A DNA stretch of 64,000 nucleotides from an uncultured Neptuniibacter sp. (GTDB lineage Bacteria > Pseudomonadota > Gammaproteobacteria > Pseudomonadales > Balneatricaceae): NCBI RefSeq assembly GCF_947498015.1, contig NZ_CANMIR010000002.1:310001-374000 (forward strand). Reading direction: 5' to 3'. This document shows positions 27,667 to 37,763 of this stretch, piece after piece. Below the pieces are notes generated by a model, which had not been told where the DNA came from, ran no database searches, and was given only the letters and a program-made list of their open reading frames with translations. The position numbers and the translations under genes were made by a program. How positions within the stretch are numbered: the first letter of the stretch is position 1; each line of letters begins with the position of its first letter.

Positions 27667-29059
27667 AATCATCTATCCCCACATACTGCGCATAGACATC
27701 AGGTGCGAGATTTTCGAATTTGGTGTATTTACCAATGAAGGCCAGACGTGACGTCCCGATAGGACCGTTACGCTGCTTCCCGATAATAATCTCCGCGACC
27801 CCCTTATGCTCAGAGTCCTCGTTATAAACCTCATCGCGGTAGATAAACATAATCACATCGGCATCCTGCTCGATCGCACCAGATTCACGAAGATCGGAAT
27901 TTACAGGGCGCTTATTGGGTCTCTGCTCCAAAGAACGGTTCAACTGAGACAACGCAACCACTGGGCACTCCAGCTCTTTGGCTAACGCTTTCAAAGAACG
28001 GGAGATCTCAGAGATCTCCTGCGTACGACTTTCTATACCCGCCCCTTTCATCTGCATCAGCTGCAGGTAATCGACCATGATGAGTGCCAGATCCCCATGC
28101 TCCCTTACGATTCGCCTTGCCCGGGTTCGCATCTCGTTAGGACTGATTCCAGCCTGATCATCAATAAACAGAGGCTTATCTCGCATCATGTTGACGGCAG
28201 TCGTCAACTTAGGCCAGTCTTCCTCTTCAAGCATCCCCGTTCTGACACGGGTCTGATCGATACGCCCCAGAGAGGAGAGCATACGTGTTACCAACTGGTC
28301 AGCAGGCATCTCCAGACTGAAAACCAACACCGGTTTGTTGGAAGACATTAACGCATTTTCAACCAGATTCATCGCAAAGGTTGTTTTACCCATAGAGGGT
28401 CGCGCAGCCACAATAACCAGGTCCGAAGGCTGCAAGCCTGCAGTTTTCTTATCCAGATCATCAAAACCGGTGGTAACACCGGTCAGGTCACCATCACTAT
28501 TAAAGAGGGTATCAATTCTGTCTACTGCTTTTTTAAGCAGCGTATTTACACCTTCAGGCCCCCCCTGATTAGGGCGGTTCTCAGCAATACGGAAGATTCT
28601 CTGCTCCGCATCGTTAAGAATCTCTTCAGAACTTCGCCCCTCAGGATTAAAGGCACCATCCGCGATCTCATTGGCGGCTGCAATCATCTGTCGCAGCAAA
28701 GCCCGATCCCGGACTATCTCCGAGTACGCTCTGATATTGGAAGCACTCGGAGTGTTTTTAGCCAGCTCAACCAGATAATCCAAACCACCGGCACTCTCCA
28801 GCTCAGCGGTCCGATCAAGCTCCTCTGAGAGCGTTACAACATCAATCGGGTTACCATCGTTCACCAACTTTTGCATGGTGCGATAGATCTGACGGTGCTC
28901 CTGTCGATAAAAATTATCTTCCAGCACCACCTCAGAAACGGTATCCCAGGCGTTATTATCCAGCATCAATCCGCCTAAAACAGATTGTTCCGCTTCCATT
29001 GAATGGGGAGGTACTTTGATCTTTGCCAGATCGTCGTCAGTGAGCTTCATCTTTTCCAT
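27665..29059 (-). CDS. dnaB: Replicative DNA helicase
   Basis: 464 residues. The N-terminal DnaB domain (about 18-120; PHSMEAEQSVLGGLMLD) binds primase. The C-terminal RecA-type motor has Walker A ARPSMGKTT (219-227), Walker B LIMVDYLQLM, and the LSQLNRSLEQR arginine-finger region. Hexameric 5'-3' helicase at the replication fork; its partner primase dnaG is also in this window. No intein or insertion. It follows rplI after a terminator. Confidence 0.98.
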   Translation of the reverse strand: MEKMKLTDDDLAKIKVPPHSMEAEQSVLGGLMLDNNAWDTVSEVVLEDNFYRQEHRQIYRTMQKLVNDGNPIDVVTLSEELDRTAELESAGGLDYLVELAKNTPSASNIRAYSEIVRDRALLRQMIAAANEIADGAFNPEGRSSEEILNDAEQRIFRIAENRPNQGGPEGVNTLLKKAVDRIDTLFNSDGDLTGVTTGFDDLDKKTAGLQPSDLVIVAARPSMGKTTFAMNLVENALMSSNKPVLVFSLEMPADQLVTRMLSSLGRIDQTRVRTGMLEEEDWPKLTTAVNMMRDKPLFIDDQAGISPNEMRTRARRIVREHGDLALIMVDYLQLMQMKGAGIESRTQEISEISRSLKALAKELECPVVALSQLNRSLEQRPNKRPVNSDLRESGAIEQDADVIMFIYRDEVYNEDSEHKGVAEIIIGKQRNGPIGTSRLAFIGKYTKFENLAPDVYAQYVGIDD

Positions 29060-29073
29060 AATTGACCAGAGCT

Positions 29074-29111
29074 AAAAACAAAAAAGCACTGCGGGCGAAC
29101 CACGCAGTGCT
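29074..29111 (-). terminator. Intrinsic terminator of the rpsF-rpsR-DUF2232-rplI operon
   Basis: 9-bp stem AGCACTGCG/CGCAGTGCT with 9-nt loop, followed by TTTTTGTTTTT on the minus strand. It lies between rplI and dnaB. Confidence 0.88.
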
Positions 29112-29142
29112 TTATATTACAGCAGAGTCTGGCTGAAGACGA

Positions 29143-29589
29143 TTATTCGCCTACAACTGCCAGCTTAACTGTTGCAGTAACTTCTGGGTGAAGCTGGATA
29201 GCGATGTCGAACTCACCAATAGAGCGCAGCGCACCCTCTGGCAGACGTACTTCGCTCTTGCATACTTCAGCACCAGCAGCAGTAACCGCGTCAGCAATGT
29301 CGCGAGTACCGATGGAGCCGAACAGCTTACCTTCGTCACCACACTTAGCAGTGATTGTTACTTCTTTCTCGTTCAGTGCTTCAGCACGTACAGTTGCAGC
29401 AGACAGTTTCTCTGCAGCTGCTGCTTCTAGCTCAGCACGACGCTCTTCGAATTTAGCAACGTTTGTTTCAGTTGCAGGAACAGCTTTGCCCTGCGGTACC
29501 AGGTAGTTGCGACCGAAACCGCTTTTTACGGAAACTTTGTCACCGAGGTTACCCAGCTTACCAATTTTCTCGAGCAGAATAACTTCCAT
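29143..29589 (-). CDS. rplI: 50S ribosomal protein L9
   Basis: 148 residues, the normal bL9 length. N-terminal signature [19 protein letters not shown] and [13 protein letters not shown], a long connecting helix, and a C-terminal domain with [17 protein letters not shown]. It binds 23S rRNA near the L1 stalk base. Fourth gene of the rpsF operon. Confidence 0.98.
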   Translation of the reverse strand: MEVILLEKIGKLGNLGDKVSVKSGFGRNYLVPQGKAVPATETNVAKFEERRAELEAAAAEKLSAATVRAEALNEKEVTITAKCGDEGKLFGSIGTRDIADAVTAAGAEVCKSEVRLPEGALRSIGEFDIAIQLHPEVTATVKLAVVGE

Positions 29590-29627
29590 CTCGTAAACCT
29601 CTTTTGTTCTGCAATCTAATTGCAGTC

Positions 29628-30476
29628 CTAGTTCTTGGCTGGAATCCGCGCCCGAATATTAACAAAACTGTCAATAACGGCTGCAAAAACCAGCAGCGTA
29701 ATCACATACGGTCCTATCAGAATGACTGCCATATAAAAGGCAACCAGCCAGGACCTGCCTAAATCACGTTTAGCCAAACTGCCATGCACCAGTGCGATAC
29801 CCGCAAAGATCCAAGGTAGCAGCAGCAGTGGTAACCAGCGCATAAAATCGAGCTCCATCTGGTAGCTCACCAGCGATACTACTATTAACGCTGCGGTATA
29901 AAACTGGGGAAGTCTCAGTTGATGAAACTCCTGCCTGAAACCACCCGGATTGTATAACCCCGATTGCCAGGAACGTGCCAGTATCAAACTCAGCAGCATT
30001 ATCGCTGTATGTACTGATCCCAATCCGCCCAAAAGCAACAATCTCAGTCGCTCTGTATCGAGGCTAACCTCTGCAGATTGGTTGACCGACTGGGATAGAA
30101 AGCGTTCTGTTGCCTCTATCACCTGACCGAGAAGACCATCCAGAACTGTCTCCAGCCCTAATCCGGCCAGCGCCCCAACTGGCAGTGCTATCATCAACAC
30201 TTTGGCCCAGGACACTGTTTCTCTTAATGCGACAGCAAGTAAATAAGTACCTGTTATCACGGTCAGTGGTGTCGGATCCCCACTGAAAGCCCAAGCTCCG
30301 GAAGGCAATAAAGCCCAGGCCAGAACTCCAGCCCCGTCCCTTGATCCTTTTCTTAAAGTAATCAAGGCTACGGTCGCTGCACTGATCCAATAGAGCAGTG
30401 GCAGCAAGGCGGCGATAACCGCCACAAAAGCCGCTTGCTTGCGGCCTTTCATGACCAATTCGGCCAAGGCACGCAT
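29628..30476 (-). CDS. DUF2232 integral membrane protein
   Basis: 282 residues with about eight hydrophobic segments (near 17-40, 48-62, 70-85, 92-112, 145-168, 190-208, 213-230, 245-270). DUF2232 (YybS-like) family of unknown function. It sits between rpsR and rplI, as in Pseudomonas and relatives. The tight spacing (18 nt after rpsR) implies cotranscription with ribosomal proteins. Transport or ECF-transporter S-component-like roles have been suggested for distant members; nothing here confirms that. Confidence 0.8.
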   Translation of the reverse strand: MRALAELVMKGRKQAAFVAVIAALLPLLYWISAATVALITLRKGSRDGAGVLAWALLPSGAWAFSGDPTPLTVITGTYLLAVALRETVSWAKVLMIALPVGALAGLGLETVLDGLLGQVIEATERFLSQSVNQSAEVSLDTERLRLLLLGGLGSVHTAIMLLSLILARSWQSGLYNPGGFRQEFHQLRLPQFYTAALIVVSLVSYQMELDFMRWLPLLLLPWIFAGIALVHGSLAKRDLGRSWLVAFYMAVILIGPYVITLLVFAAVIDSFVNIRARIPAKN

Positions 30477-30494
30477 ACGCGACTCCCCTACCTT

Positions 30495-30722
30495 TTACTG
30501 ATGGCTATCAGTGTAAGGCAGCAGCGCTACGAAACGAGCACGCTTGATAGCAGTTGCCAACTGACGCTGGTAACGCGCTTTAGTACCTGTGATGCGGCTA
30601 GGTACGATTTTGCCAGTTTCAGTAATGTAACCTTTTAGTGTATCCAGATCTTTGTAATCGATCTCTTGAACACCTTCAGCCGTAAAACGGCAGAACTTAC
30701 GACGGCGGAAAAAACGAGCCAT
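30495..30722 (-). CDS. rpsR: 30S ribosomal protein S18
   Basis: 75 residues, the same length as in E. coli. It begins [13 protein letters not shown] and has the [23 protein letters not shown] rRNA-binding region in two parts. It forms the S6:S18 heterodimer with the product of rpsF, 23 nt upstream. Confidence 0.98.
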   Translation of the reverse strand: MARFFRRRKFCRFTAEGVQEIDYKDLDTLKGYITETGKIVPSRITGTKARYQRQLATAIKRARFVALLPYTDSHQ

Positions 30723-30745
30723 TGTATCTCTCCTCAGAAATTAGA

Positions 30746-31168
30746 TTACTCAGCAGCTTCTTCTTTAGAAGCTTCAGCAGCAGGAGCCGCCTGTTCAGCT
30801 GGTTTTTCAGCAGCCTTTTCTTCACGACGAGGCTTACGCTCTTCGCGGGATTCAGCAGCTTTGATTGGAGAGATCTCAGTGATCGCTTCTTTACGACGGA
30901 TAACCATGTTACGCAGAACAGCATCGTTGTAACGGAATAGGTTTTCCAGCTCGTCCAGAGTTTCCTGATCACATTCGATGTTCATCAGGACATAGTGTGC
31001 TTTATGAGCATTGTTGATTGGGTAAGCCAACTGACGACGGCCCCAGTCTTCTAGACGATGGATTGTGCCTTCAGCACCCTCGATCAGAGAGGTGTAACGC
31101 TCAACCATCGCAGAAACCTGCTCACTCTGGTTCGGATGAACCAGAAATACGATTTCATAATGACGCAT
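30746..31168 (-). CDS. rpsF: 30S ribosomal protein S6
   Basis: 140 residues from the ATG with an AAAGGAG four nt upstream; an in-frame start 18 codons earlier reads into the leader and is rejected. It begins [17 protein letters not shown] and keeps [20 protein letters not shown]. The C-terminal 35 residues are an Ala/Glu/Lys-rich low-complexity tail. In E. coli S6 the tail is modified by RimK-added glutamates; here the tail ends in EEAAE. First gene of the ribosomal operon. Confidence 0.97.
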   Translation of the reverse strand: MRHYEIVFLVHPNQSEQVSAMVERYTSLIEGAEGTIHRLEDWGRRQLAYPINNAHKAHYVLMNIECDQETLDELENLFRYNDAVLRNMVIRRKEAITEISPIKAAESREERKPRREEKAAEKPAEQAAPAAEASKEEAAE

Positions 31169-31250
31169 TTTAGCTCCTTTCGGGTTAATAGCCCCCTGTC
31201 CACACCATGTGGCAGGCAGCAAGGAGATTGGAAATAGTTCTCCAAAGGAC
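31169..31250 (-). promoter_or_regulatory. Structured rpsF leader, candidate S6:S18 autoregulatory RNA
   Basis: The leader contains a CCTG-CCACA stem closing to TGTGG-A-CAGG, with GGG/CCC pairing and a CCG triplet just upstream of the ribosome-binding site. This fits the known S6:S18-binding rpsF leader in position and general features. Not confirmed by covariance. Confidence 0.45.
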
Positions 31251-31255
31251 GCGTA

Positions 31256-31284
31256 ATTCTACGCACCTTACAAGCATGTTGCAA
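31256..31284 (-). promoter_or_regulatory. Sigma70 promoter of the rpsF operon
   Basis: Minus strand -35 TTGCAA (4/6), 17-nt spacer, -10 TAGAAT (5/6), about 90 nt upstream of rpsF. Confidence 0.75.
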
Positions 31285-31312
31285 GTGAATATAGTAGAGC
31301 CAAATGAAGGGA

Positions 31313-32962
31313 TTATGCGTCAGTTACCTGCCGCATTGAAACATAGGCCCCAAGCTTCTCGCCATGGGTATCAATTAGCGGATGCGCATTAACCAGTACC
31401 TTTCGATGTTCTCCCAGAGCAGCCACGATAATAATTTCGAGTCCGGTAATATTCTCTCCAGCAAGCGCCCGATAAATCGGCCACTCATCTCGCTCTAATT
31501 CGCGCTCACCACCGGCCGAGAAGAGCCTGAAGGGAGCATCATCAAATCGCTCCAGATGAGCGTCATCTGGTAATCCTCTTAGCCTGTTCACCACGCGATT
31601 AGAGTAGACAAACTTCCCATCCACATCACAAACCAGTACACCGCTCTCAATATTCGCCAGTACCGCCTCCATAAAGTGCGCCTGCTGAGTTAAACGCTTT
31701 TTAAATCGCTCGCTTTTTTGCTGATTCTCTTTGAGGAACTCAACCATGCTTCTGAACGCAGATGTCGTATCATCAATATCATGAAATATACTGTTCCCAG
31801 ATTCGATATGAACTTCATACTCGCCTTTTTTAACCGCCTCAACACTTTGCTGCAGAGCCTGAATAGGTCGCGAGAGTGAACGGGCAAACATCACCCCTAC
31901 GATCAGACTGATCAGCGTAATCCCCGCTGCAAGGAATAGGTTGAGCTGCCTGTTTCCTTTGATCTCATCAAGAAAGTCATCTTCCGGAACATAGATCCCC
32001 AAGATCCACGGCCAGTTATCTGAGAAAGGAGTAAACACCGCCTGATAGCTATTCTCCTGATAGCTAAAACTGGTATTCAATGCTCTATTAAGAACATACC
32101 AACCTGGCGATTTGTCTAATGAGTCCACCGCAGCTCTCGCCTCCGGGCTCTTCAGCTCATCCACTCGTAACAACCTTCTGGCCCCTGTCTCTCGATCCTC
32201 GGCATAACTCCCTTGAGGATTACGGTGTGCTATAACATCACCATTATTATTGAGAATTAATGCGGAGGCATGCTGGCTTAATTCGAGATATCCAAGAAAA
32301 TCAGAAAGCGCTGAAAGGTCTATATCAACGCCAACCACACCGATCAATTCGCCTTGCTGAGAGAAGACCGGACTGGCCACAGTGATCCCCGGGGTTTTAG
32401 AGGTAAAAAACAGATAGGGATCAGTCCAGATCTGTTTACGTTCACCGATTGCCTTGGTAAACCAGGGTCGTGTCCGTGGATCATATTTATCTGTAGGATC
32501 GTAGGAGGACTCAACCAAAACATGCTCAGTGTCATACCAGCGATTGAAAACTGTCCGTTTACCCAGATCCTCTTTGATCCTTTTAACCTGAAAGTCAGCG
32601 ACCTCCATGCTACGACGAACAAAATAGAAATCACCCTCAAGATTGCCATAGTAGATCCCCGCAATATGCGGCGAGAGTCTTAACTGATCGAAAAAGTACT
32701 GCTCCATCTCATCAGGTTTTTCCGCACTAACGACCTGATTGCGCGCCAGACTACGCGTAAGGCTTACTGCAGAACGGGCTGGAGAGAGAAACTCCTCGGA
32801 ACGATGGATCACTTCCCTTGATAGGTTACGCATCAACTTTTGCGCATGACCGATCAGCACTTGCTCTGTGCTGATATAGGAAGAAATCAGAATGACACAG
32901 ACCGTCACGATCTGCAGTGCAACAATCCCTAGCGCTAACGTTTTTGAGATAGATAAACGCAT
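31313..32962 (-). CDS. dCache-HAMP-PAS sensor protein without an output domain
   Basis: 549 residues from the ATG preceded by AGAGG; a GTG two codons earlier is inside that site. A transmembrane helix (about 8-30) is followed by a large periplasmic dCache_1 domain (about 35-335) with YDPRTRPWF and GVVGVDIDL, the usual small-ligand-binding signature. A second helix comes at about 340-362, then HAMP (RSLSRPIQALQQSVEAVKKG), a coiled coil, and a PAS domain (about 430-545) ending after MRQVTDA. There is no kinase, GGDEF, EAL or methyl-accepting module after the PAS. It is monocistronic, between rpsF and osmC, and lacks a partner regulator nearby. Confidence 0.85.
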   Translation of the reverse strand: MRLSISKTLALGIVALQIVTVCVILISSYISTEQVLIGHAQKLMRNLSREVIHRSEEFLSPARSAVSLTRSLARNQVVSAEKPDEMEQYFFDQLRLSPHIAGIYYGNLEGDFYFVRRSMEVADFQVKRIKEDLGKRTVFNRWYDTEHVLVESSYDPTDKYDPRTRPWFTKAIGERKQIWTDPYLFFTSKTPGITVASPVFSQQGELIGVVGVDIDLSALSDFLGYLELSQHASALILNNNGDVIAHRNPQGSYAEDRETGARRLLRVDELKSPEARAAVDSLDKSPGWYVLNRALNTSFSYQENSYQAVFTPFSDNWPWILGIYVPEDDFLDEIKGNRQLNLFLAAGITLISLIVGVMFARSLSRPIQALQQSVEAVKKGEYEVHIESGNSIFHDIDDTTSAFRSMVEFLKENQQKSERFKKRLTQQAHFMEAVLANIESGVLVCDVDGKFVYSNRVVNRLRGLPDDAHLERFDDAPFRLFSAGGERELERDEWPIYRALAGENITGLEIIIVAALGEHRKVLVNAHPLIDTHGEKLGAYVSMRQVTDA

Positions 32963-33117
32963 CAACACCTCTGATAGCCATCACTCCATGACAGCAACCA
33001 TATTTCATTACTACGGACACCCGGCGCTATCTTTGATCTTAGAAACAGATCAGGATTGATATCAACCGGTTATTTATTAATCGTATTACTATAACCCAAA
33101 ACTCGAGTGCCACCGAT

Positions 33118-33146
33118 AAAAAAGGCCACTTTAAAAAGTAGCCTTT
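33118..33146 (-). terminator. Intrinsic terminator after the trp-osmC operon
   Basis: AAAGGC-T-ACTTT / AAAGT-G-GCCTTT stem with one internal mismatch, followed by a T-run on the minus strand, 25 nt past the osmC stop. Confidence 0.72.
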
Positions 33147-33170
33147 CCCATCATGAATACAATTGAGAGA

Positions 33171-33584
33171 TTATTCGACCTCTACTATCTCATAGCCGTG
33201 GGTAATCTCCACTCCCCCCTTCTCCAACATAAGAGAAGCGGAGCAATACTGCTCTGCCGACAACTTCACTGCGCGCTCCACCTTTTTCTCATTAAGTCCG
33301 CGACCACTCACCACAAACTTAACATGAATTTTGGTAAAGACCGCCGGAACTTCATCCGCGCGCTCAGCCTCGATCTCTGCTACACAATCAACCACATCCT
33401 GACGTGTCTTCTTAAGAATCCCAACCACATCATAACTGGTACATCCACCCAGCCCTAATAACATCAACTCCATCGGACGAGGGCCTTTCTGGAGTTCACC
33501 GTCAATCATCACATCGAAGCCAGATCCTGTTGTCCCCTGAAAACGAACATCACCATCCCACTTAACTTTGGCACTCATACTCAT
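33171..33584 (-). CDS. OsmC/Ohr family protein (YhfA-like)
   Basis: 137 residues from the ATG placed 8 nt after AAGGTG. Two conserved cysteines, Cys48 (GGCTSYDV) and Cys114 (EQYCSAS), and a central helix pattern place it in the OsmC superfamily, nearest to the YhfA subgroup. Members reduce organic hydroperoxides with these thiols, although YhfA itself has no clear activity. It begins 12 nt after trpC and is probably part of the same transcript. Confidence 0.85.
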   Translation of the reverse strand: MSMSAKVKWDGDVRFQGTTGSGFDVMIDGELQKGPRPMELMLLGLGGCTSYDVVGILKKTRQDVVDCVAEIEAERADEVPAVFTKIHVKFVVSGRGLNEKKVERAVKLSAEQYCSASLMLEKGGVEITHGYEIVEVE

Positions 33585-33596
33585 GCGTAGCACACC

Positions 33597-34406
33597 TTAT
33601 TCAAATAGTTCTTTAAGTTTTTGCCCCGGATCAGATGCACGCATAAAGGCTTCACCTACCAGAAAACTATGTACATTATGCTCACGCATCGCCTGCACAT
33701 CTTCACGGCAGTGAATGCCACTCTCCGTCACGACGATGCGATCTTCAGGGATCATATTTAAAAGATCAAATGTATTATTCAACGTCACTTCAAACGTATG
33801 GAGGTTACGGTTATTGATACCTACCAGACGATTACCCAGTGGCAGAGCACGTTCAAGCTCATCAGCACCATGAACCTCAATCAACACATCCATTCCCAGC
33901 TCGCAGGCCAAACCGTTCAGGTCTGCCATCTGCTGGTCCTCAAGCGCAGAAACGATCAGCAAGATACAGTCAGCCCCCATCGCTCGCGCTTCATACACCT
34001 GATATGGGTCAATAATAAAATCTTTGCGAATAACAGGCAGTGAGCAGGCTGCCCGTGCTTCAACAAGATAGGATTCAGATCCCTGAAAGAAGTCCTTATC
34101 TGTAAGTACTGATAAGCAGCTTGCACCGCCGGATTCATAAGAACGCGCGATCTCAGCCGGAATAAATGGTTCGCGTAACAGCCCTTTTGATGGACTCGCC
34201 TTCTTTGCTTCAGCAATAACAGCCGAACGACCTTTCGATATAGCCTTTGCCATATTCGCGGCAAAGCCACGAGGATCAAATGCGCTTCCCTGTTGATCTG
34301 CAATTTTGGCCTTTAGGTCTGAAGTTGAAACCTTTGGTTCACGCTCAGCCACCTCTTGCGCTTTACGCGCGAGAATTTTTTTCAGAATTGTTGGTGTATC
34401 AGACAT
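33597..34406 (-). CDS. trpC: Indole-3-glycerol phosphate synthase
   Basis: 269 residues, TIM barrel. Signatures are [35 protein letters not shown] and the [12 protein letters not shown] segment with VTESGIH. It is a stand-alone TrpC, not fused to TrpF as in enterics. It closes the indole ring by decarboxylating CdRP. It is 3 nt after trpD. Confidence 0.97.
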   Translation of the reverse strand: MSDTPTILKKILARKAQEVAEREPKVSTSDLKAKIADQQGSAFDPRGFAANMAKAISKGRSAVIAEAKKASPSKGLLREPFIPAEIARSYESGGASCLSVLTDKDFFQGSESYLVEARAACSLPVIRKDFIIDPYQVYEARAMGADCILLIVSALEDQQMADLNGLACELGMDVLIEVHGADELERALPLGNRLVGINNRNLHTFEVTLNNTFDLLNMIPEDRIVVTESGIHCREDVQAMREHNVHSFLVGEAFMRASDPGQKLKELFE

Positions 34407-34409
34407 ATT

Positions 34410-35432
34410 TTAACCTTTAAATGCCTGGCTAAATTCAGCCAGCTCGGTAACTTTCTTAGCAGCAGAACCACTGGTAATTGTTTCTTTAGCCAAAGCAACA
34501 CCCGCCTTAAGCGAGTCACAAATATCCGCAGCATAAAGTGCCGCACCAGCATTGAGTGCAATCATATCGATCGCTTTCTCATGCTCACCCGCAAATGCTG
34601 ACTGAATCAGCGCCAGACTCTCGGCTGAACTATTAACCTGCAACCCATCCAACGACTGTTTTTGCAAACCGGCGTCTTCAGCTGTCAGCGTATATTCAAC
34701 CACCTCACCCTGCTTGAGTTCTGCGACTGCAGTTTCGCCAGCCAAACTAATCTCGTCCAGACCTTCAGCCGCATGCACCACAAGTGCATGGACAGCCCCT
34801 AAAGAGCTCAACGCTTCAGCCATTGGGCGACAGAGTTTTTGGTCAAAAACTCCCAACAGATAGTGCTTCGCCCCTGCCGGATTCGTTAAAGGGCCAAGGA
34901 TGTTAAATAAGGTCCTTAAAGCCATCTCCTTTCTGGGTCCGATCGCGTGTTTCATCGCACTGTGATGCTGGGGTGCAAACATGAAACCTAAGCCAACTTT
35001 TTCAATACACTCGCCGATCTGCTCCGGTGTCAGGCTAAGATTGATACCGGCCGTTTCCAGCAGATCTGCAGACCCTGAGCTTGAAGAGACAGAACGGTTA
35101 CCATGCTTGGCAACATGACCACCCGCAGCAGCCACCACAAAGGAACAAGCACTGGACACATTAAACAAATTAGCACCATCACCACCGGTACCAACGATAT
35201 CCACTGCATTCGGCACACTGATCTCAACAGGCGTCGCCAACGCACGCATCGCGTCTGCAGCTCCGGAGATCTCATCAACAGTTTCACCTTTCATACGCAA
35301 CGCCACCAGCAACCCTCCAATCTGAGAATCGGTAGCCTTACCAGTCATGATCTGCTGCATCACTGCCTGCATATCCTCTTTACGAAGATCCTGCTGATCA
35401 ACAACCAGCGCAAGTGCTTGCTTGATATCCAT
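34410..35432 (-). CDS. trpD: Anthranilate phosphoribosyltransferase
   Basis: 340 residues from an ATG with AAGGA seven nt upstream; upstream in-frame codons overlap trpG and are rejected. The PRPP-binding motif [13 protein letters not shown] and [18 protein letters not shown] are diagnostic, plus [12 protein letters not shown]. It transfers phosphoribosyl to anthranilate. Separate from trpG (19-nt gap), unlike the fused enteric enzyme. Confidence 0.97.
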   Translation of the reverse strand: MDIKQALALVVDQQDLRKEDMQAVMQQIMTGKATDSQIGGLLVALRMKGETVDEISGAADAMRALATPVEISVPNAVDIVGTGGDGANLFNVSSACSFVVAAAGGHVAKHGNRSVSSSSGSADLLETAGINLSLTPEQIGECIEKVGLGFMFAPQHHSAMKHAIGPRKEMALRTLFNILGPLTNPAGAKHYLLGVFDQKLCRPMAEALSSLGAVHALVVHAAEGLDEISLAGETAVAELKQGEVVEYTLTAEDAGLQKQSLDGLQVNSSAESLALIQSAFAGEHEKAIDMIALNAGAALYAADICDSLKAGVALAKETITSGSAAKKVTELAEFSQAFKG

Positions 35433-35451
35433 ATTGTTATCCTTATCTGTG

Positions 35452-36036
35452 CTATTTAGTACGCTTGAGGAAGTTTGCCAAAAGATCATGCCCTTGCTCA
35501 GTCAGAATCGACTCGGGATGAAACTGCACGCCCTCAATATCCAGGGTTTTGTGACGAACACCCATAATCTCATCGATTTCACCTAGCTCATTTTGAGTCC
35601 AGGAGGTGATTTCAAGACAATCAGGCAACGTTGCCTGATCGATCACCAATGAATGATAACGTGTCACTTCAACAGGATTGTTCAACCCTTCAAAAACACC
35701 GCTATTGGTATGAAAAACCGGAGAAGTTTTGCCATGCATCACCTGTTTTGCCCGAACAATATTCCCCCCAAACGCCTGACCGATGCTTTGGTGCCCCAGA
35801 CAGATACCTAAAATAGGTAACTTCCCTGCAAAGTGATTGATGGCCGCAACAGAAACCCCTGCCTCATTTGGCGTACAAGGCCCCGGGGAGATCACAAGGT
35901 GATTCGGATTCAGTTGCTCAATCTCTTCAATGGTTATCTCATCATTACGATAAACCCGAACATCCGCACCTAACTCACCCAGATACTGCACCACGTTGTA
36001 GGTAAAAGAGTCATAATTATCTATCATCAACAACAT
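35452..36036 (-). CDS. trpG: Anthranilate synthase glutamine amidotransferase component
   Basis: 194 residues, class I amidotransferase with nucleophile Cys79 in [13 protein letters not shown], and the FHPESILTE His/Glu pair. It supplies ammonia to TrpE. The same fold serves PabA for folate synthesis, and this small subunit may be shared. It lies downstream of trpE by 65 nt and upstream of trpD. Confidence 0.95.
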   Translation of the reverse strand: MLLMIDNYDSFTYNVVQYLGELGADVRVYRNDEITIEEIEQLNPNHLVISPGPCTPNEAGVSVAAINHFAGKLPILGICLGHQSIGQAFGGNIVRAKQVMHGKTSPVFHTNSGVFEGLNNPVEVTRYHSLVIDQATLPDCLEITSWTQNELGEIDEIMGVRHKTLDIEGVQFHPESILTEQGHDLLANFLKRTK

Positions 36037-36101
36037 GGTTCAGCCCTTTCTCTTACTGCACGATTCAATTTTCATGGCGTTTATATCTACGCTAACTTTG
36101 C

Positions 36102-37586
36102 TCATAGATGATCCAACCCTTTTTCAACCATCGCAACAGCACTGAAGACAGCACGCCCTTTATTCATTGTCTCCTTCCACTCCAGACGCGGAATAGAATC
36201 AGCAACAACTCCCGCCCCAGCCTGAATATGCAGTTGATTATCTTTGATAACCGCAGTACGAATAGCGATGGCAGTATCCATATTTCCATTCCAGGAAAGG
36301 TATCCCACTGCACCGCCATAAACCCCGCGTTTCACTGGCTCCATCTCATCAATGATCTCCATCGCCCGTACTTTAGGCGCACCGCTCAGCGTGCCAGCAG
36401 GAAGAGTTGCTCTTAAAACATCCATAGCCGATACATCAGGCTTCAATTTAGCATTCACATTGGAGACGATATGCATCACATGAGAGTAACGTTCGATCAC
36501 CATTTTATCGGTCAGCTCAACACCACCAATCTCAGCGACACGCCCCACATCATTCCGCCCCAGGTCAATCAGCATAAGGTGCTCCGCTATCTCTTTAGGA
36601 TCAGCCAGCAGCTCCTTTTCCATCGCCAGGTCCTCTTCAGGAGTTTGACCACGCTTTCGTGTACCGGCAATTGGGCGAACACTCACCTGACCATCTTCTA
36701 CTCGGGCCAATATCTCAGGCGATGAACCCACGACATGGAAATCATCGAGATTCAGGACATACATATAGGGTGAAGGATTCAGGCAACGTAGCGCACGATA
36801 AAGATCGATCGGCTTTCGATCAAAGGGAATCGACATCCGCTGAGATATCACACACTGCATGATATCGCCGTCTAAAACATACTCTTTGATCTTATCCACA
36901 GAGTCTTTGAATGCCTGTTCACCAAAGCTAGACTGAAATTCAGTCTCCGCCACTTCTCTCTGTTGATCCGCTGGCGTTTCATCATATGGAGTTGCAACTC
37001 TCAACTGCTGAACCAGGCTATCAAGACGCTGTTGCGCTTTTTCATACGCTCCCTCAACTGCAGGGTCCGCATGACAGATCAGAATCAACTTGCCCGCCAG
37101 ATTATCAAAAACGACCACTTCATCGGACACCATCAGCAGAATATCCGGTGTTCCAAGACGATCTTCAGGACAGCTTTTCTTAAGGCGTTTCTCTACATAT
37201 CTGACACAATCATAGCCAAAGTAACCAACCAAACCGCCATTAAACCGCGGCATACCTTCAAGTTGCGGCACCCTGAAACGCTGCTGGAAACTTTCAACAA
37301 ATGACAACGGATCGTCCAACTGACACTCTTCAACAACCTCACCATCAGTGGTCACCGTTACCTGCTCGCCAAACACTTTCAGAATGGTTCGACAAGGCAG
37401 CCCGATAATTGAATAACGCCCCCATTTTTCGCCACCTTCCACAGATTCGAGCAGGTAGCTATATGGTCCGTTAGCCAGTTTTTTATAGGTCGATAGAGGG
37501 GTATCCAGGTCAGCTAGAACTTCTCGAGTAACAGGAATACGGTTGTAGTCTTGTGCGGCCAGTTGGGCAAACTGTTCAGGGGTCAT
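36102..37586 (-). CDS. trpE: Anthranilate synthase component I
   Basis: 494 residues. The N-terminal regulatory motif [16 protein letters not shown] carries the LLES feedback-inhibition site for tryptophan. The chorismate-binding domain has [28 protein letters not shown] and [15 protein letters not shown]. It converts chorismate + NH3 to anthranilate. First gene of the trpE-trpG-trpD-trpC-osmC unit, preceded by a 331-nt leader region with a candidate leader peptide. Confidence 0.97.
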   Translation of the reverse strand: MTPEQFAQLAAQDYNRIPVTREVLADLDTPLSTYKKLANGPYSYLLESVEGGEKWGRYSIIGLPCRTILKVFGEQVTVTTDGEVVEECQLDDPLSFVESFQQRFRVPQLEGMPRFNGGLVGYFGYDCVRYVEKRLKKSCPEDRLGTPDILLMVSDEVVVFDNLAGKLILICHADPAVEGAYEKAQQRLDSLVQQLRVATPYDETPADQQREVAETEFQSSFGEQAFKDSVDKIKEYVLDGDIMQCVISQRMSIPFDRKPIDLYRALRCLNPSPYMYVLNLDDFHVVGSSPEILARVEDGQVSVRPIAGTRKRGQTPEEDLAMEKELLADPKEIAEHLMLIDLGRNDVGRVAEIGGVELTDKMVIERYSHVMHIVSNVNAKLKPDVSAMDVLRATLPAGTLSGAPKVRAMEIIDEMEPVKRGVYGGAVGYLSWNGNMDTAIAIRTAVIKDNQLHIQAGAGVVADSIPRLEWKETMNKGRAVFSAVAMVEKGLDHL

Positions 37587-37634
37587 GTTGTTCTCTCATA
37601 ATGCCAGTAAAAACGAAAATCAGGGCGTACTGAG

Positions 37635-37763
37635 CAGACACAACGTAGGAATTATTAAGATACAGTTTTGGGTACTGTAGAACCAGGTCAGGATAAAGCC
37701 GGGTTAAAATTGTAGCGATATCCAACCAGCCTGCATAAGTGTCTGCGGGGTTGAATCAGACAC
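37635..37763 (-). promoter_or_regulatory. Candidate attenuator-like switch in the trpE leader
   Basis: The 331-nt gap between nhaA and trpE has no large gene. It holds segment 1 GTGTCTG (37757-37763, overlapping the leader-peptide stop), segment 2 CAGACAC (37739-37745), and segment 3 GTGTCTGC (upstream copy of the same word at 37634-37641). Segment 2 can pair with 1 (7 bp) or 3 (8 bp). A weak TCAG/CTGA hairpin followed by TTTTCGTTTTT comes after segment 3. The terminator is not convincing, so this is a candidate. Confidence 0.4.

Noticed and set aside
31313..31330. Frameshift truncating the PAS sensor
   Set aside because: The region after the stop holds the rpsF promoter and leader, with no continuing domain in any frame; there is no sign of a frameshifted effector.
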